A DNA stretch of 64,000 bases from assembly GCA_964304625.1 (NCBI GenBank), contig OZ199838.1, positions 3,162,001 through 3,226,000 on the forward strand. Direction: 5' to 3'. This document shows positions 49,931 through 61,794 of this stretch, in pieces (the first letter of the stretch is position 1; every line of letters begins with the position of its first letter). The translations under genes were made by a program, and so were the position numbers. The notes below the pieces were generated by a model. That model was not told the DNA's origin. It saw nothing but the letters and a program-made list of their open reading frames with translations, and ran no database searches. This DNA comes from Kudoa neothunni (lineage: Eukaryota > Cnidaria).

Positions 49931-50815
49931 CATTTGCAACATCCCGAATTTGAAATATACAGGACTGTTTTACTATTCTTTGATGATGAGTTTTTCAATT
50001 CAGTCATTATTCACGCTAACAAAATTTGGTGCATTTCATTACGGGAAAAAATGGAATCTCTTAAGCAGCTATGGAGTTTGAATAAAGGGCGTGGTGACAT
50101 ATTTCGTAGAATTAATGTCATTATATAGATTCACCCAAATAAATTGAAGGCGCCATTTTGATGATTATGAGGCAAGAAAATGATAAGTTTTCCCCTGTGA
50201 CCGATGTTTTCAGTAGATGGAAAAATATTTGGCTGATGTGTGTAATTCCTTCTGCTGATCTTACTGTCGATGAACAGTTAGTTGCATTTAGGGGCAGGTG
50301 TCCCTTTAGGTAAGTACATGCCCTCTAAACCTGCAGTTTATGGCATTAAGTTCTTTCTTTTAACTGACCCTCGTACAAACTATACACACAATATTTCCGT
50401 TTATCCTGGAAGAACCAATATCGAAATTAACAAATGTGTCGATGAAAAGGCCGTCCTAGAGCTCTCGTCGCATTTAAAAAGATCTGGACGAAACGTTGTT
50501 TGTGACAATTTTTTTACCTCCGTTCTGTTGGCAAACAAACTTCATAACCTTGGCTTCACCCTTTTGGGGACTATCCGCCATAATAAACGAGATATTCCAT
50601 TAATTCTTAAAGCTAGGAAATCGAGAGAGGTTCTTAGTTATATATTCATTTTATTGACTACATCTTCAAATAATGTCAATTTATGCCAAGGCAATACAAA
50701 AACAATGAATCAATGTTACAGCTGCTCCCAATTCTGTTGCAACAAACATTCGAGAATTATATTTAGTTCTTTATTATATACTTCATCATTAATTTTGATT
50801 CGTTTTTTCGCTTAG
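49930..50815 (+). mobile_element. piggyBac transposase remnant on the plus strand
   Basis: The frame at 49934-50128 reads LLFFDDEFFNSVIIHANK, the family's N-terminal block. Near 50250-50300 come TVDEQLVAFRGRCPF, which holds the first aspartate, and then, after a frame change, YMPSKPAVYGIKFFLLTDP. The rest reads NYTHNISVYPGRTNIE and RNVVCDNFFTSVLLANKL (second aspartate). Similarity fades after about 50640. It is related to the 47586 copy but lies in the opposite orientation. No TTAA ends were located. Confidence 0.82.
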
Positions 50816-52424
50816 TTAAGGATCATATTAATTATATGATAAATAATTACTAATCCGTATTTTATCATAAATGATTTGCCTAATTCATTCATATTTTAAA
50901 AAATACTAGTTAAACAATATTTTACAATTATTCGAAAAATTTCATTGAATAACTTTTAGAATCGGTAAAATCGCAATCATGTTGCCAAAAGAGAATATAT
51001 GTGTTGTTAAGATATTAGTGCAATTTAATAAGTTCTATTATTTTTTTAATTATATAGATAACATTGTAAAAAAAAACACAAGGTATACTTTAAAAAGACT
51101 TATATTAATATTTAAATATTTAAAAAATAATAAATAAATGTTCGGCTGTCCTCGGTCCACACATTAATTATGATTATTTCGTTATCGTGCCAATAAAAAA
51201 TTTTTTAGAGTGAAATTGTATAGTCCATATATGGCACTTTGAATAATTTTATTTTCATATTTCCCGCAAAATATTACATTTACTCAAATAGATTAATCTG
51301 GAATTGTGTACGATACTTTTACATCTTTACTAGAACTATCTACATAACCTTAAAAATCGTCTATTTCATATTTTAATAACTGCTATATTATAGGAATAGT
51401 TTTATGACAAACATAACAGTTTATAATTTTTTTACAGCATAATGGACATATTAAAAGACCAACTTTTAAAATCAAATAATATTAAAAATTTTTCACGATC
51501 GCATTTTCCATCAAATTCAGTCATATAACTTTATCCAGTAAAGATAAAGATACGAAAAAAAAATTAAAAACTAAAAATCATATTTTAGCATAATAAATCG
51601 CAAAGAGGTTTATATTTCACCGATTGGGGTATGAAAAAATTGATTTGTTCAGTTTGTAAAATGTAACACCATTATAATGAGCATTTAAACTATCTCTTTG
51701 GTCAAATAATTATCTCACAAAATGATTTAAGTGATTTAATATAACGAATATGTTAAAATGTGTGACAAAAAATGGAATTGGCAATTTTTTGTAAACAAAA
51801 AAGGGAGATTACATGTGGGAGCGATTTTGCTCGAAGTGGGATTTGGTTTAAAATTTAGAAGTTATTTCTTAGGGCTGAATTTTTACTCTCCATCTTTATT
51901 AATTTTATTAATAAAAAATAGTAGAAAAATACGTCACAAAAAATGTGCGAAAAGTGGTGTTATTCAAGTGTCACGGGATTTATGATTACCATCGTATTTT
52001 ACAGTTGAACTCTGACTTATGCTAATATTTAAGGTTAATATCCAACTAGATTAGATTTTCATTAGAAACAATATTATGCTTGGTTTGTTTTTTTAAGCTA
52101 CAGAGTAGACTACTTTCTTTCTGTTATCCTATGGAAATATTTATCATCGGCAAAAAAGACCGATTAAACCATGAAACTATGCATTAATCGTATGTATAGG
52201 AAAAAATTCGGTTCAACTGACTATTTAAAAAGCCACCCAGAATAATGACACACCTATTAAGTCATATTTGCTCTCAGATAGTTCGGAATGAATGAAACAG
52301 AGTTTTTGAGATTAGTTGACACTAATCGCGTTACATTATCTTAGTTTTGTTACAAGGCCGTTTAAAAATTCATCAATTTAAGTACATAAGTGATTATGGT
52401 CAATCAATTTGAATATCAAATATA
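50816..52424. other. spacer left of the kinase gene
   Basis: AT-rich sequence. A 75-codon open frame (51758-51985) is unrecognised and not supported as a gene. Confidence 0.45.
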
Positions 52425-52558
52425 TGCGGGGCGTCAATCTCAAGTAGTTTTGCAGATTTTTTTGATATGAGTTTTGTCTTGTTGGCTATATTTTTGCCGA
52501 CACGAGGCAAAAATGTCTCGCCGTTGACTAATTCAAAGATCAAAGCATGCGCCCCGCA
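52425..52558. repeat. GC-tipped inverted repeat upstream of the kinase
   Basis: The ends TGCGGGGCG and CGCCCCGCA are perfect complements of each other, 134 bp from tip to tip. At the centre ATTTTTGCC and GGCAAAAAT form a second stem around GACACGA, with partial pairing continuing outward (GTC..GGC against GCC..GAC). I see no clear target duplication. It ends 118 bp before the kinase ATG. It may be a small foldback transposon or a promoter/5' leader structure. Confidence 0.55.
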
Positions 52559-52675
52559 GCCGAAGCATAACAGCGGTGTTTTTGACTCGTTGGTTGTTCG
52601 GAAAATTTCCCAGTCCTATAAAATTTAAGTTTGAACTATCCCCTTTTTTAAATATTACTATATTCTTCCTTCATA

Positions 52676-53802
52676 ATGGGTCAAATATTATGTGGATTTA
52701 AAAAGCCAAAAACCTACACTATCAACAATATAATTTACAAAAAGGAGAAATACATTGGAGAAGGAGGTGCAATAAATATATTGGTTGTTATGGTTTATTG
52801 TAATATCTATCTCTATAGCATATTCTTATGTGTATTTGGTCAAAAGAAACGGTCAGAACTATGCATTGGTAAGATTTCCCAATTTTTCATTTGTTTAACA
52901 ATTTAATTTTTTCGTTCACATAGAAACTTATTCCATTATTAAATTCAGAAATTGAAAAAAGTAACTGTCCATGATTAGATAATTATGGGATTGTTATTTT
53001 AAATAATAGATGGCAAAAAACTGAAGTTTATATCTCCAAAACCATCCAGCATGATTCTATCTGTTACTTGATTGATCATGAGATGATCACTCAAAATAAT
53101 GGTTTGAGTACTGCACTATTATTGTTGGTTATTGTAATGTGAGTTGAATATCATAACGTTAATACGAATAACTGAAAATTTCTGTTGGTCTAGGGACCTA
53201 ATTTGGAGAATTTCTGCGGGAAACTAGATAGAGAACTTCTCTCGGATTATTTTTATCAGATGCTGCAAGCTATTCAGGTGCTACATTGTAAGTATGAAGT
53301 GGCCTTTCTCCACAACGATATCAAGTAGTTTCAGTTGATTCAGTTAGTATTTATCACACATTCAAAGGAATCCAATTTTATGCTGACTAGTGATGATGGT
53401 GGTCGAACCTACCGTGTGGTTTTGATTGATCTTGGCAGTTGTAAAGCTACCCCAATACACATCACCTCGAGATTGGACGCTATGCGATATGAAGAATTAT
53501 TCCAAATGGAATGCACATCATTTTATCGTGCGCCAGAACTATTTCAAGTGCCCAATCCTTGCATATTGGGATTGGAGAGTGATATTTGGTCATTAGGCTG
53601 CACATTATTTTCGTTAGCATACGGAATTCTACCATTCAATGGAACTGCTCTTTCGGCAGTTACTGCTGACATCAAGTTTCCAACCAACCATCCGTATCAA
53701 TATTATCCCCTCATTCAAGAATTAATTTTGGCAATGTGCACTCCTGAGCCCTCAAAACGACCTACAATAAAATCTCTCATCGCACAATGCTCATCATTCT
53801 AG
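52676..53802 (+). CDS. stk16: STK16-like (NAK family) serine/threonine kinase
   Basis: Related to STK16/MPSK1, a small myristoylated and palmitoylated Golgi kinase. The N-terminus MGQILC keeps Gly2 and Cys6, the lipidation sites of that family. After splicing I read IGEG-AYSYVYLVKRNGQNYAL (glycine loop), then K as the VAIK lysine, KTEVYISKTIQHDSICYLID, LSDYFYQMLQAIQVLH, HNDIKESNFML (catalytic loop), VVLIDLGS (the STK16-type DLG), CTSFYRAPELF (APE) and SDIWSLGCTLFSLAYG. It ends LIAQCSSF with TAG at 53800-53802. Introns are about 43-55 nt. The exons at 52676-52766 and 52819-52868 join in phase. The catalytic loop has HND instead of the usual HRD, so this is a non-RD kinase, but the aspartate and asparagine needed for catalysis remain. 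Confidence 0.9.
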
Positions 53803-54191
53803 TAGATTATGGTGAGTTCCTAGTGTTTAGGACCACCTAATTTTGTTTATACGATGTATGTACTTTTGCCTGTGATTTTGGATAATTATTCTTGTTGTGC
53901 ATATCTCCGCGTCCTTTTATTTTCTTAGCATAAGTGCTTGTATTTATAAATTTTTTTATTGATTTAAATATATAATTCTTATAAAAATCTTTCATGCAAG
54001 TGATATCGCTTTAATCCCACCGTTTGGTTACTTTATATTATCCAATAATGATATACTGTTACTGTATAGAGGCTATTCCAATTTTACACTAACAACTAAG
54101 TGGTTTAAGCATTTCTTTGGAATATTTCCGTTTTTCGATGGAATAGCTGATATTATGCTTTAGATTCTTTTTTTAATTTGCTGCCCTATTC
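53803..54191. other. spacer downstream of the kinase
   Basis: AT-rich 3' flank. Nothing specific was recognised. Confidence 0.5.
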
Positions 54192-54713
54192 CAGTGGTTC
54201 TCAAAGTGGGTTCCACACGGCTACAATGACAAACAAAATTTAATCGTAACATAAGGAATTGATACATATCGTATCTTATGTGGTCAGTGAATTTTCGCTA
54301 ATAGCAGGCTTTTGTCATTAAGCTACGTACCAACGTACGTGCGGGGAAATGCACTGCTTTTCTGTTAATACGAGTATTACTTTTATGTGACAAATTATTT
54401 TAACTATTTTTTAAACTTTGCAATGGATCGATGGTTAGAAAAGATAAGTACAACGTCATCTAAAGAAGACGCAAAAATAGGTCAACTCGCAAATGAACGA
54501 TCTGCAAGCTCTAATTAAAAAAACACGGAATATGTTCCAATTTATTATGTATTTTAAATAATTTTCTTTATTAAAATATTTATTTGCTATTACAATTTGG
54601 TTAAATGTGTAACAAATAAAGTATTTTTTTTATTAAAACAAGTACTAATCCATTATATATATTACAGGGAATGTAAAAAGGCTCCCGTTGCAAAATAAGC
54701 TTGGGAACCACTT
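54192..54713 (+). mobile_element. hAT deletion derivative
   Basis: The left end is CAGTGGTTCTCAAAGTGGG and the right end, reversed, is AAGTGGTTCCCAAGCTTA, classic hAT termini. The flanking octamers CCCTATTC (54184-54191) and CCTTATTC (54714-54721) differ at one base, consistent with an 8-bp target duplication. Inside, 54423-54518 encodes MDRWLEKISTTSS and an acidic/basic stretch before a stop, which resembles the extreme N-terminus of Charlie/ZBED5-type hAT transposases. So the 522-bp element is an internally deleted autonomous copy, not an unrelated MITE. Confidence 0.85.
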
Positions 54714-54721
54714 CCTTATTC

Positions 54722-55438
54722 TAACGATCTCAGTAGTCGGAATAGTTATTTCAATGTTTCCATACATATTTCACCTCCCTTCTTAATGTGAAAATCAAGG
54801 CTCAACTTTACTTTTTATATAAATGCAAAAATAATAATCCCAATGAAAAACGAATCCAAATTATACCTTTTATTATTTTAGTCGATATTTTAACTTATGG
54901 ATTTTCTTAATTATGTCTTAAATGGATACATTAAAAATTCTTTTGGTTAACTTAAATTACGGGTAGTAAATTGAGAAGAACGAAGATTATTTTTTCCATC
55001 ATGACTTCAACACTCAACGATTATAGCAATTATTTGTCTCGGTTTAAATATGCCATTTTTAAGTAAAGTAATAAATAATTCAAATCAAAAAATTTAAATA
55101 TAAAATTTGGCGCGTATAGAAACTCCTCGTTCAAATTACACCAAACATTCCACTTATTAACTGACTGCTGTCATTTAAGTTAGTACTCTACAAAAATGCT
55201 ATTATAATTACTGTAAAATATTTATATACCGGTTTTTCACATCCAAACTCGGAATACCATAGATTGTGGTTAATGGAATTTTTTATTTATTTAATAGCGC
55301 TAGACTAAACAACAGAAATGAGTTATAAATAAAAATAAATTCAAAATATATCATGTTCGACCCTTTTCGGATATCATCGTCATCATGGGGAGTGAAAAGT
55401 GATATTTTTTACTTCCCACTTTAACATATTTATTAATT
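54722..55438. other. spacer upstream of DDX46
   Basis: AT-rich sequence that must include the DDX46 promoter. No repeat end or exon was recognised. Confidence 0.45.
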
Positions 55439-58400
55439 ATGCTAAGTAGAGATCATAAAGAAGGCAAAACAAAGTCATCTAAACAATCTAAAACCAATCC
55501 AAAAGAAGTACCTTCCAAAAGTAGCAAAAGTTCTCGCAGTAAGTCTAAAAACAGCTCTTCCACTGGTGGAAACAGAAAAAGAAAATATACTGATGAAGAA
55601 AAAAATTTAACCAAAGAAACAAATGAATTAGATCTAAGCAAAACCGAGTAATTTAGTTTTGGGTGCCAATTACAGTCCTCTCATTGCTTATTGGTGGTTG
55701 ATTAGTGGAGTCGATGATAGAGAGAAAATTGAGCAGGAATTGATCGATGTTATGGAACAACGCCGTAAAAGATTGGAGGAATGGAAAGAACAGCTAGGAA
55801 ACAAACAAGAGCCAGTCGAGCCCGACAATAGCGAACCCATTAAAACGTGGACTTTGGACAATGAGGAGGAAGAGGATGAAGAGCCTGTTGAATCGGTCGC
55901 TATAGATACAAATTCCATAAGTATTATTTATTAATATGCAGTCGTGCCCAACTGTAATAAAATTGTTTTATTAGTGCCTGAAGTGGATCCCTTGGATGCG
56001 TATATGGTTGAGATTTCAAAAGAAGTCAATTAACTAGTTTTATTATATTATTATTTTAATTTATCACAATAGATTAAAAATATTGACAAAAACGATAACT
56101 CAAACAATGTATCTGATCACACCACGAAAATGTGTATTCATGGGAGTTTTGTATAGTTGAGATCGAAGAATTTTGTACCAGAAATAATTGAACAGCATCA
56201 AGATAACGCTCAAGTTGGCATCTACTATTGATTTGGTTGTGGATGGTTTGTTTAGTTTGCAGCAAGTGATGACGAAGATGATCCTTTCAGTAAGATGGAT
56301 CTTCTTGAGTTGTCAAAGAGGAAAAATAAAAAGATGCTCGAAGCGCCCGATCATTCTATGATTTATTATATAAATTTTAGAAAGGACTTTTATCGGGAAG
56401 TGCCAGAAATTACGAATATGACCGCTGGAGGTAAATTTACATGTTAAATTTGAATCTTCAGATGTTGTTTTAATTCCATTAACTTTACGAAAAATTCTTA
56501 TTTAATTTATTATTAACCCACGAATACCTGAAGATGGCCATTGCGACCACACGATAAAATGTATTAAAATAATAAATTTAATAAAAATAAACCAATGATG
56601 CATTTCTGGGTCGGTTATTTGCGCACGTGAGAAGCACAGGAATAATTATGCCTGTACATACTTTGAATAGCGTGAAAAATTAGAAATAAATTTTTCATAA
56701 TTGCTTTATATTTCACATTTTTTTTCTTATTATTATATTAACAGCCGAGGTTTTGTTTTATTATGAAACTTCTTCTCCTACTGACAGAAATATGTTAATT
56801 AGATAAATTCGTACTTTATAAATTGAAATTTGACATTACAAATTAAATTATGAATAAGAATATATATTTAATCTACGGGTTTTTAGATTTTAAATTATTA
56901 ATTATGACATGAAGGTCTAAATTAAACTTTAAACAATTATTTTAAGTAAATACTTTTTGTTGATGTGTAATTTAACAAATTTATTATTGTATGCTTGATT
57001 CATATGCCAGATTAAATTAATTAACAGAATCAAGTTGTTATAGAAACTAAAAATGAATCTAAAAAAATCCCTGCTTAAAAACACATTTATAATTTTTATT
57101 TTACACGGAAAAGCTTTTTTATATATTTGAGCTATTTTAACGTTATTATATGTTAAGGTATGTGTGTAACCTTTTTTCTTCATTTGATTTTAAGTGAAAA
57201 AATTAAACTTCAAACTCCATTTCTTGAGTATTTTTGTCAAAAGCACCATTTTTCTATAAAATACACGCAGGGAAAAATGGAAATAAAATATTTTGTAACG
57301 GTTGTTAATATAATAAACGCTGATTGGCCATCTCCAGGTATTCGAGGGTTAATAGTTATTATTAATGATCATCAGTGATGTCAGATATTGTAGTTACGTC
57401 TCGTTTGAACATTCATAAAAACAAATTGGTTAATAATTGGCTAATTTGTTGAATATAGAGGTGATTGCATATCGTAAACAATTAGAAAATATTCAATTTA
57501 GAGGAAAGGGATGTCCTAGACCTGTTAAAAAATGGTCCCAGGTTAGCAGAATTTTTATTCTATATTTTATCAAATTATAAAAATTACATAAATTTTACGT
57601 ATGTAGATGGGTCTTAGCGTTAGAGTGTTGGATACATTAAAAAGGTAATTGATAAGAATAAAAAAACAGTGTGCGTCATTAATATTTGCATTGAAGGAAC
57701 AATTTCCTTCAACCCACTCCAATCCAAGCACAAGCGATCCCATGCGTTATGTCTGGTAGAGATGTGATTGGTATTGCCAAAACAGGAAGTGGAAAGACAT
57801 TAGCTTTTTTGATACCGATGTTTCGGCACATCTTGGACCAACCTCCTTTAGAGATTGGTGATGGCCCTATTGGTATGTCCACCTATTTGTTAGATGCTCT
57901 ATAAAATCTGTTTGTAAAATTATCGATGATTAAACGCATTTGTAGCTTTGATTATGACTCCTACTCGTGAGCTAGCCCTTCAAATTTATAAGGATTGTCG
58001 TCTGTTTGCCAAGTCACTTCATCTAAATGTGACAGCTGTCTATGGTGGCAATACTATAAGTGAACAGGTTTATTTTATTGCCTATCATGCACCAACCAAC
58101 GTGTCTGTTGTATTTATTCTCGAACTACTGTATTAGATAAGCGCGTTAAAAAAAGGATCTGAGATTATTGTGTGTACTCCAGGTCGAATGATAGATATGT
58201 TGACAGCTAACAATGGTATCTGTTGTGGTCGTTTCATTTTTAACTCGGCATATTACTGTTACCTAGGAAAGATAGTCAACTGTAGACGAGTTACTTATTT
58301 GGTGTTGGATGAAGCTGACAGAATGTTTGATATGGGTTTCGAACCTCAGGCAATTAGATTTATGTGCCAGTTAAATTTGATTATCATTGTAAAGGTTACC

Positions 58401-60604
58401 AAAATTATTGAGCAAACACGCCCAGATCGTCAAACAATTTTATTTTCAGCCACTTTTCCACGTATCATGGAGTCTTTGGCTCGAAGAATTCTATCAAAAC
58501 CTATAGAAGTAAATTGAGTGTCTGGGTTATTGATTCAGCTATGTTGATGTGAAAAGATTCAAGTTGGAGGTAGAAGTGTGGTTTGTAATGATGTCGATCA
58601 ACGCTTGGTATGCTTTGATTTTTGGAGCTGAATTTATTGGTGGAATAGATTTACATTGATGAGGATTTCAAATTTTTCAAATTGTTAGAGTTGCTAGGAA
58701 TTTACAATCAACAAGGTTAATAATCAATAAAGACAAATGAATTTATATTAATTGTAAAAATAAAAGGTTCCAAGTTGGTATTTGTTGAGAAACAAGACAG
58801 TGCAGACATGCTTTTGAGAGATCTACTCAAAAAGGGCTATCCATGTTTATCACTTCATGGCGGTAGATATGTGGATGTATTGAATAAAATCATATTTTTA
58901 TTTAAGGAATGGATCAGTACGATAGGGACAGCACTATCAATGATTTTAAAAATGGCGTTTCTGACCTTTTGATTGCCACATCTGTTGCTGCTAGAGGTTT
59001 AGACGTGAAAAATTTAAACCTGGTTGTTAATTACGATTGTCCTAACCATTACGAAGACTATGTACATCGTTTGCGGGTAAATCATTGTTTTCTGTAGTCA
59101 TGATACAATTGTTTTCTAATCATTGTATTCTGGTGGTTAGGCGTACTGGTAGAGCAGGAAATAAAGGTGTAGCTGTGACATTTATCACGTCTGACGATAT
59201 GGAGTAATATGGAATGTTTTGATAATAGTTTAATTGATTTTTAAAATTTCTAGCAATGCTAGCGATATAATAAAATCAGTGGTTTCGATGAACATTGAGG
59301 TTCCTAACGATTTATTCTCAGCATGGTTGGAATACATTGATAAATTAAAAGAGGTACTGTTTCAAAATCCACTTATTACTGATTAGATCCGCATTTTTTT
59401 GAAGGATGGCAAACTTCCTACAAAACGTACTGGGTTTGGTGGTAAAGGGTTCACATTTACTGAAGAAGAACAGAATAAAGTTAATGAAGCTAAAAAGATG
59501 CTTGCATGGGTATTATTCTTTAACTATCGACTAAAGAACGGATCAGTGCAATGAATGCATTATTATATTTCATATTATATAGACACATGGTTTACAAGAT
59601 TCTGATGACGAAGCTGAAGAAGAGGAAAAAAACCCTAAACAAAGTCTATTTTGTTTTTGTTCAGAATATATAAAAATAATTTATATGGTTAGATTCAAGC
59701 TGATATTGATCGTGCTTTTGGAAATAAAATGCAAAAGACCACCTTAAAAGAAGCGGTAGCCAGAAATAATGTGACATCAGTCGATCAATGTACATATATA
59801 ATTTGATTCACATACCTAACAGTTATCATCATCATCATCATCATCATCCAATATAGCTAAGTTGTCGTTGGCTCAAAGTCTCGCTTCAAAATTAAACGAT
59901 AAACTAAATCCGGCCAACAAACCTGCTGAAAATGTGAATTCATTTTATATGATTTATTTTATTAGTAACTACAACCTAGGCTGTTTCATTTAAAGATGCA
60001 GCTTCAACTCTGTTGGAAGGCGGGGAGGTTGGCAAGATTACTCTCACAGTAATCATTCGTTTGGGGTTGTTTTACAAAAATTAAACGAATTATTATTAAA
60101 ATAGCCCATGAATCTTGCGAAACAAATTGCCGACAAAATTAACGCCAAAATCAACTATACTGCATCTGAAAATCCAGAAAATGAAGAGGAAATACAAGGT
60201 GACTACTTTATGGAAGAGATCGATATCAATGATTTCCCTCAACAAGCTCGTTGGAAAATCACTTCGAAAGTATACAGTGTGTACTTTTATAACTCTCATA
60301 TATCATATTAGGAAACAATCGCGTCGGTTATTGAACTCACCGAATGTGCCATCACAGTCAAAGGTCAATACGTACCTCCAGGTAAAACCCCAGAACAAAT
60401 GGGCACTGATAGGCGCTTGTATCTCATGATCGAATCGACAGTGGAAATGAATCTTCAACTGGCTAAATCCGAACTCAAACGTATCCTAAAGGAAGAGCTA
60501 CTAAAATTGGTATCTATGTGTCCGATAAAACTTCTCTTAATATTGGTTTCTAGGATACCTCTTATTTGAGACAGTCAACATCAAACCGTTACCGCGTAGT
60601 TTAG
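55439..60604 (+). CDS. ddx46: DEAD-box RNA helicase DDX46 (yeast Prp5)
   Basis: DDX46/Prp5 remodels U2 snRNP at the branch site in prespliceosome assembly. The start is the ATG at 55439, followed by a Lys/Ser-rich tail. The DDX46-specific N-terminus is clear: [53 protein letters not shown] and [11 protein letters not shown]. The helicase core follows: [10 protein letters not shown] (Q motif), IAKTGSGKT (I), [11 protein letters not shown] (Ia), [10 protein letters not shown] (Ib), [14 protein letters not shown] (II), [11 protein letters not shown] (III), [12 protein letters not shown] (V) and RTGRAGNKG (VI). The C-terminus matches the family to the end: [47 protein letters not shown] and a TAG at 60602-60604. 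About 20 small introns and one of about 1.0 kb (56431-57458) interrupt it. The join inside motif VI near 59076-59140 does not obey GT-AG in frame. Confidence 0.94.
56431..57458. other. 1.0-kb intron of DDX46
   Basis: Lies between the EITNMTAG and [11 protein letters not shown] exons. AT-rich, and I found no terminal repeats. It is much longer than the other introns of the gene, so it may hold an old insertion that can no longer be recognised. Confidence 0.6.
59823..59849 (+). repeat. TCA microsatellite encoding a serine run in DDX46
   Basis: About eight TCA units directly after a splice acceptor encode a run of eight serines before NIAKLSLAQ. The tract is translated, so its length may vary between strains without changing the frame. 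Confidence 0.8.
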
Positions 60605-60758
60605 CGAATGATAAATTTTTGACATAACTCAAAATAACTATTTTATTATTGTATATTAAAATTAATGCAATAAATTTTTCTTGTTTTAAAAAAATATTAA
60701 ATAATTTAAGAAAAGTATGATAATTTTCCTGATTCTTATAAAGGAGTTTAAGATAGTA

Positions 60759-61173
60759 CACTGGGACCTTGATTATCTGGAAATCGCGCAATCCGAAAGA
60801 TATTTTATATTTTAATTGGACGTTATTGAAGTTACCTGTCGACATATACAATGTAGCATGTATACTAAGGCAATATTTAAAGTAAAAATATTTCTAGGTT
60901 TATTATTTATAAATTTTTCTTTTAAACATAAGTTATTCATCCAATTCTTATATAAATTTGTACTATATCCGAACATATGCCTGTATGTATATTAAACCAA
61001 CATTAAGTACCGATTATTTAAAAAAGTAGAGTACTCCGATGTAGACGAGTTCTTCTACCCTAAATATGTACTGTTTTTTCTTTGAAGTCTCCATATTTGT
61101 AGTTAACAGATTTTTCAATATTTTTAATTTAAGTTTCAGAAGTTAAATTATTGGATAAAATTTAAAATACGCC
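60759..61173. mobile_element. pogo-like MITE, copy 2, right end missing
   Basis: It starts after TA (60757-60758) with CACTGGGACCTTGATTATCT, a diverged pogo-like end. It then tracks the 2637 copy through landmarks such as ATATTTCTAGGTT, TTCTTATATAAATTTGTA and ATGTACTGTTTTT. Homology stops near 61173, at the AAATACGC that corresponds to about 3163-3170 in copy 1, and the last 110 bp with the right terminal repeat are absent. Confidence 0.72.
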
Positions 61174-61292
61174 CCCCTAAAAATTATAATGAATTGCAAC
61201 ATGTCAGATTAACGTGATAACAATTCCACTACACATAAAAGTAATTACACAACATATATTAATCAAATAATAATGATATAAATAAATTTAAT

Positions 61293-61640
61293 TTAATAAA
61301 CGATTTCTAATTCATCAATATCAGCAAATTCATTTATAGATGAGGTCCGCTTTCTCGGTGATATTTTATATTTAACCACATCCCATGTCCTCTCGATTGT
61401 ATTTATATGTGCGCCTGTGGTTGCATTCAGATATTTTATATTGTGGTTAACCTGTAAATGATCGTAAAATTCATGTAGTTGATTGTAACTGGAAAAACAA
61501 TCTGTGTATATCGTAGGTCCTTCTAAAACTTGGGTTTTTATTAGTGACAATAATGTTTGAGCAGTTCGATTAGGAGCGTCCTTCTTTCCTCGGTACGATC
61601 AAATCCGCCATGGACCCAAGCGCCATTAACCCTTTGTAGA
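61293..61640 (-). pseudogene. Merlin (IS1595/ISXO2-type) transposase remnant
   Basis: On the minus strand, 61550-61293 reads MSLIKTQVLEGPTIYTDCFS, SYNQLHEFYDHLQVNH and GAHINTIERTWDVVKYK, the second half of the ISXO2-like DDE domain: TDC.SSY, H..VNH, TG.HTN.IE..W...K. Just upstream (about 61640-61551) another frame gives GAWVHGGFDRTEERRTLLIE, the preceding WVFGG-ER block. A frame change separates the two, and the N-terminal zinc-ribbon part is missing. Merlin terminal repeats were not located. The family is common in animals and related to bacterial IS1016. Confidence 0.82.
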
Positions 61641-61794
61641 TGATTATCGGAAAGTCACGTAAAGGTTGAACCGAGCTCCAAGAGCCCAGTTGAAATAGTT
61701 TAATCACTTCAGAGCTCAACAATTGGTCAGGTTGATGTTTCAGGCTAATTACTTTTAAACTAAAATCAATTATTTGTTAAAATTCACTCTAATA

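Noticed and set aside
55453-55918. Minus-strand open frames across the DDX46 5' exons
   Set aside because: They are Ser/Leu-rich mirror images of the Lys/Glu-rich plus-strand exons, which match DDX46.
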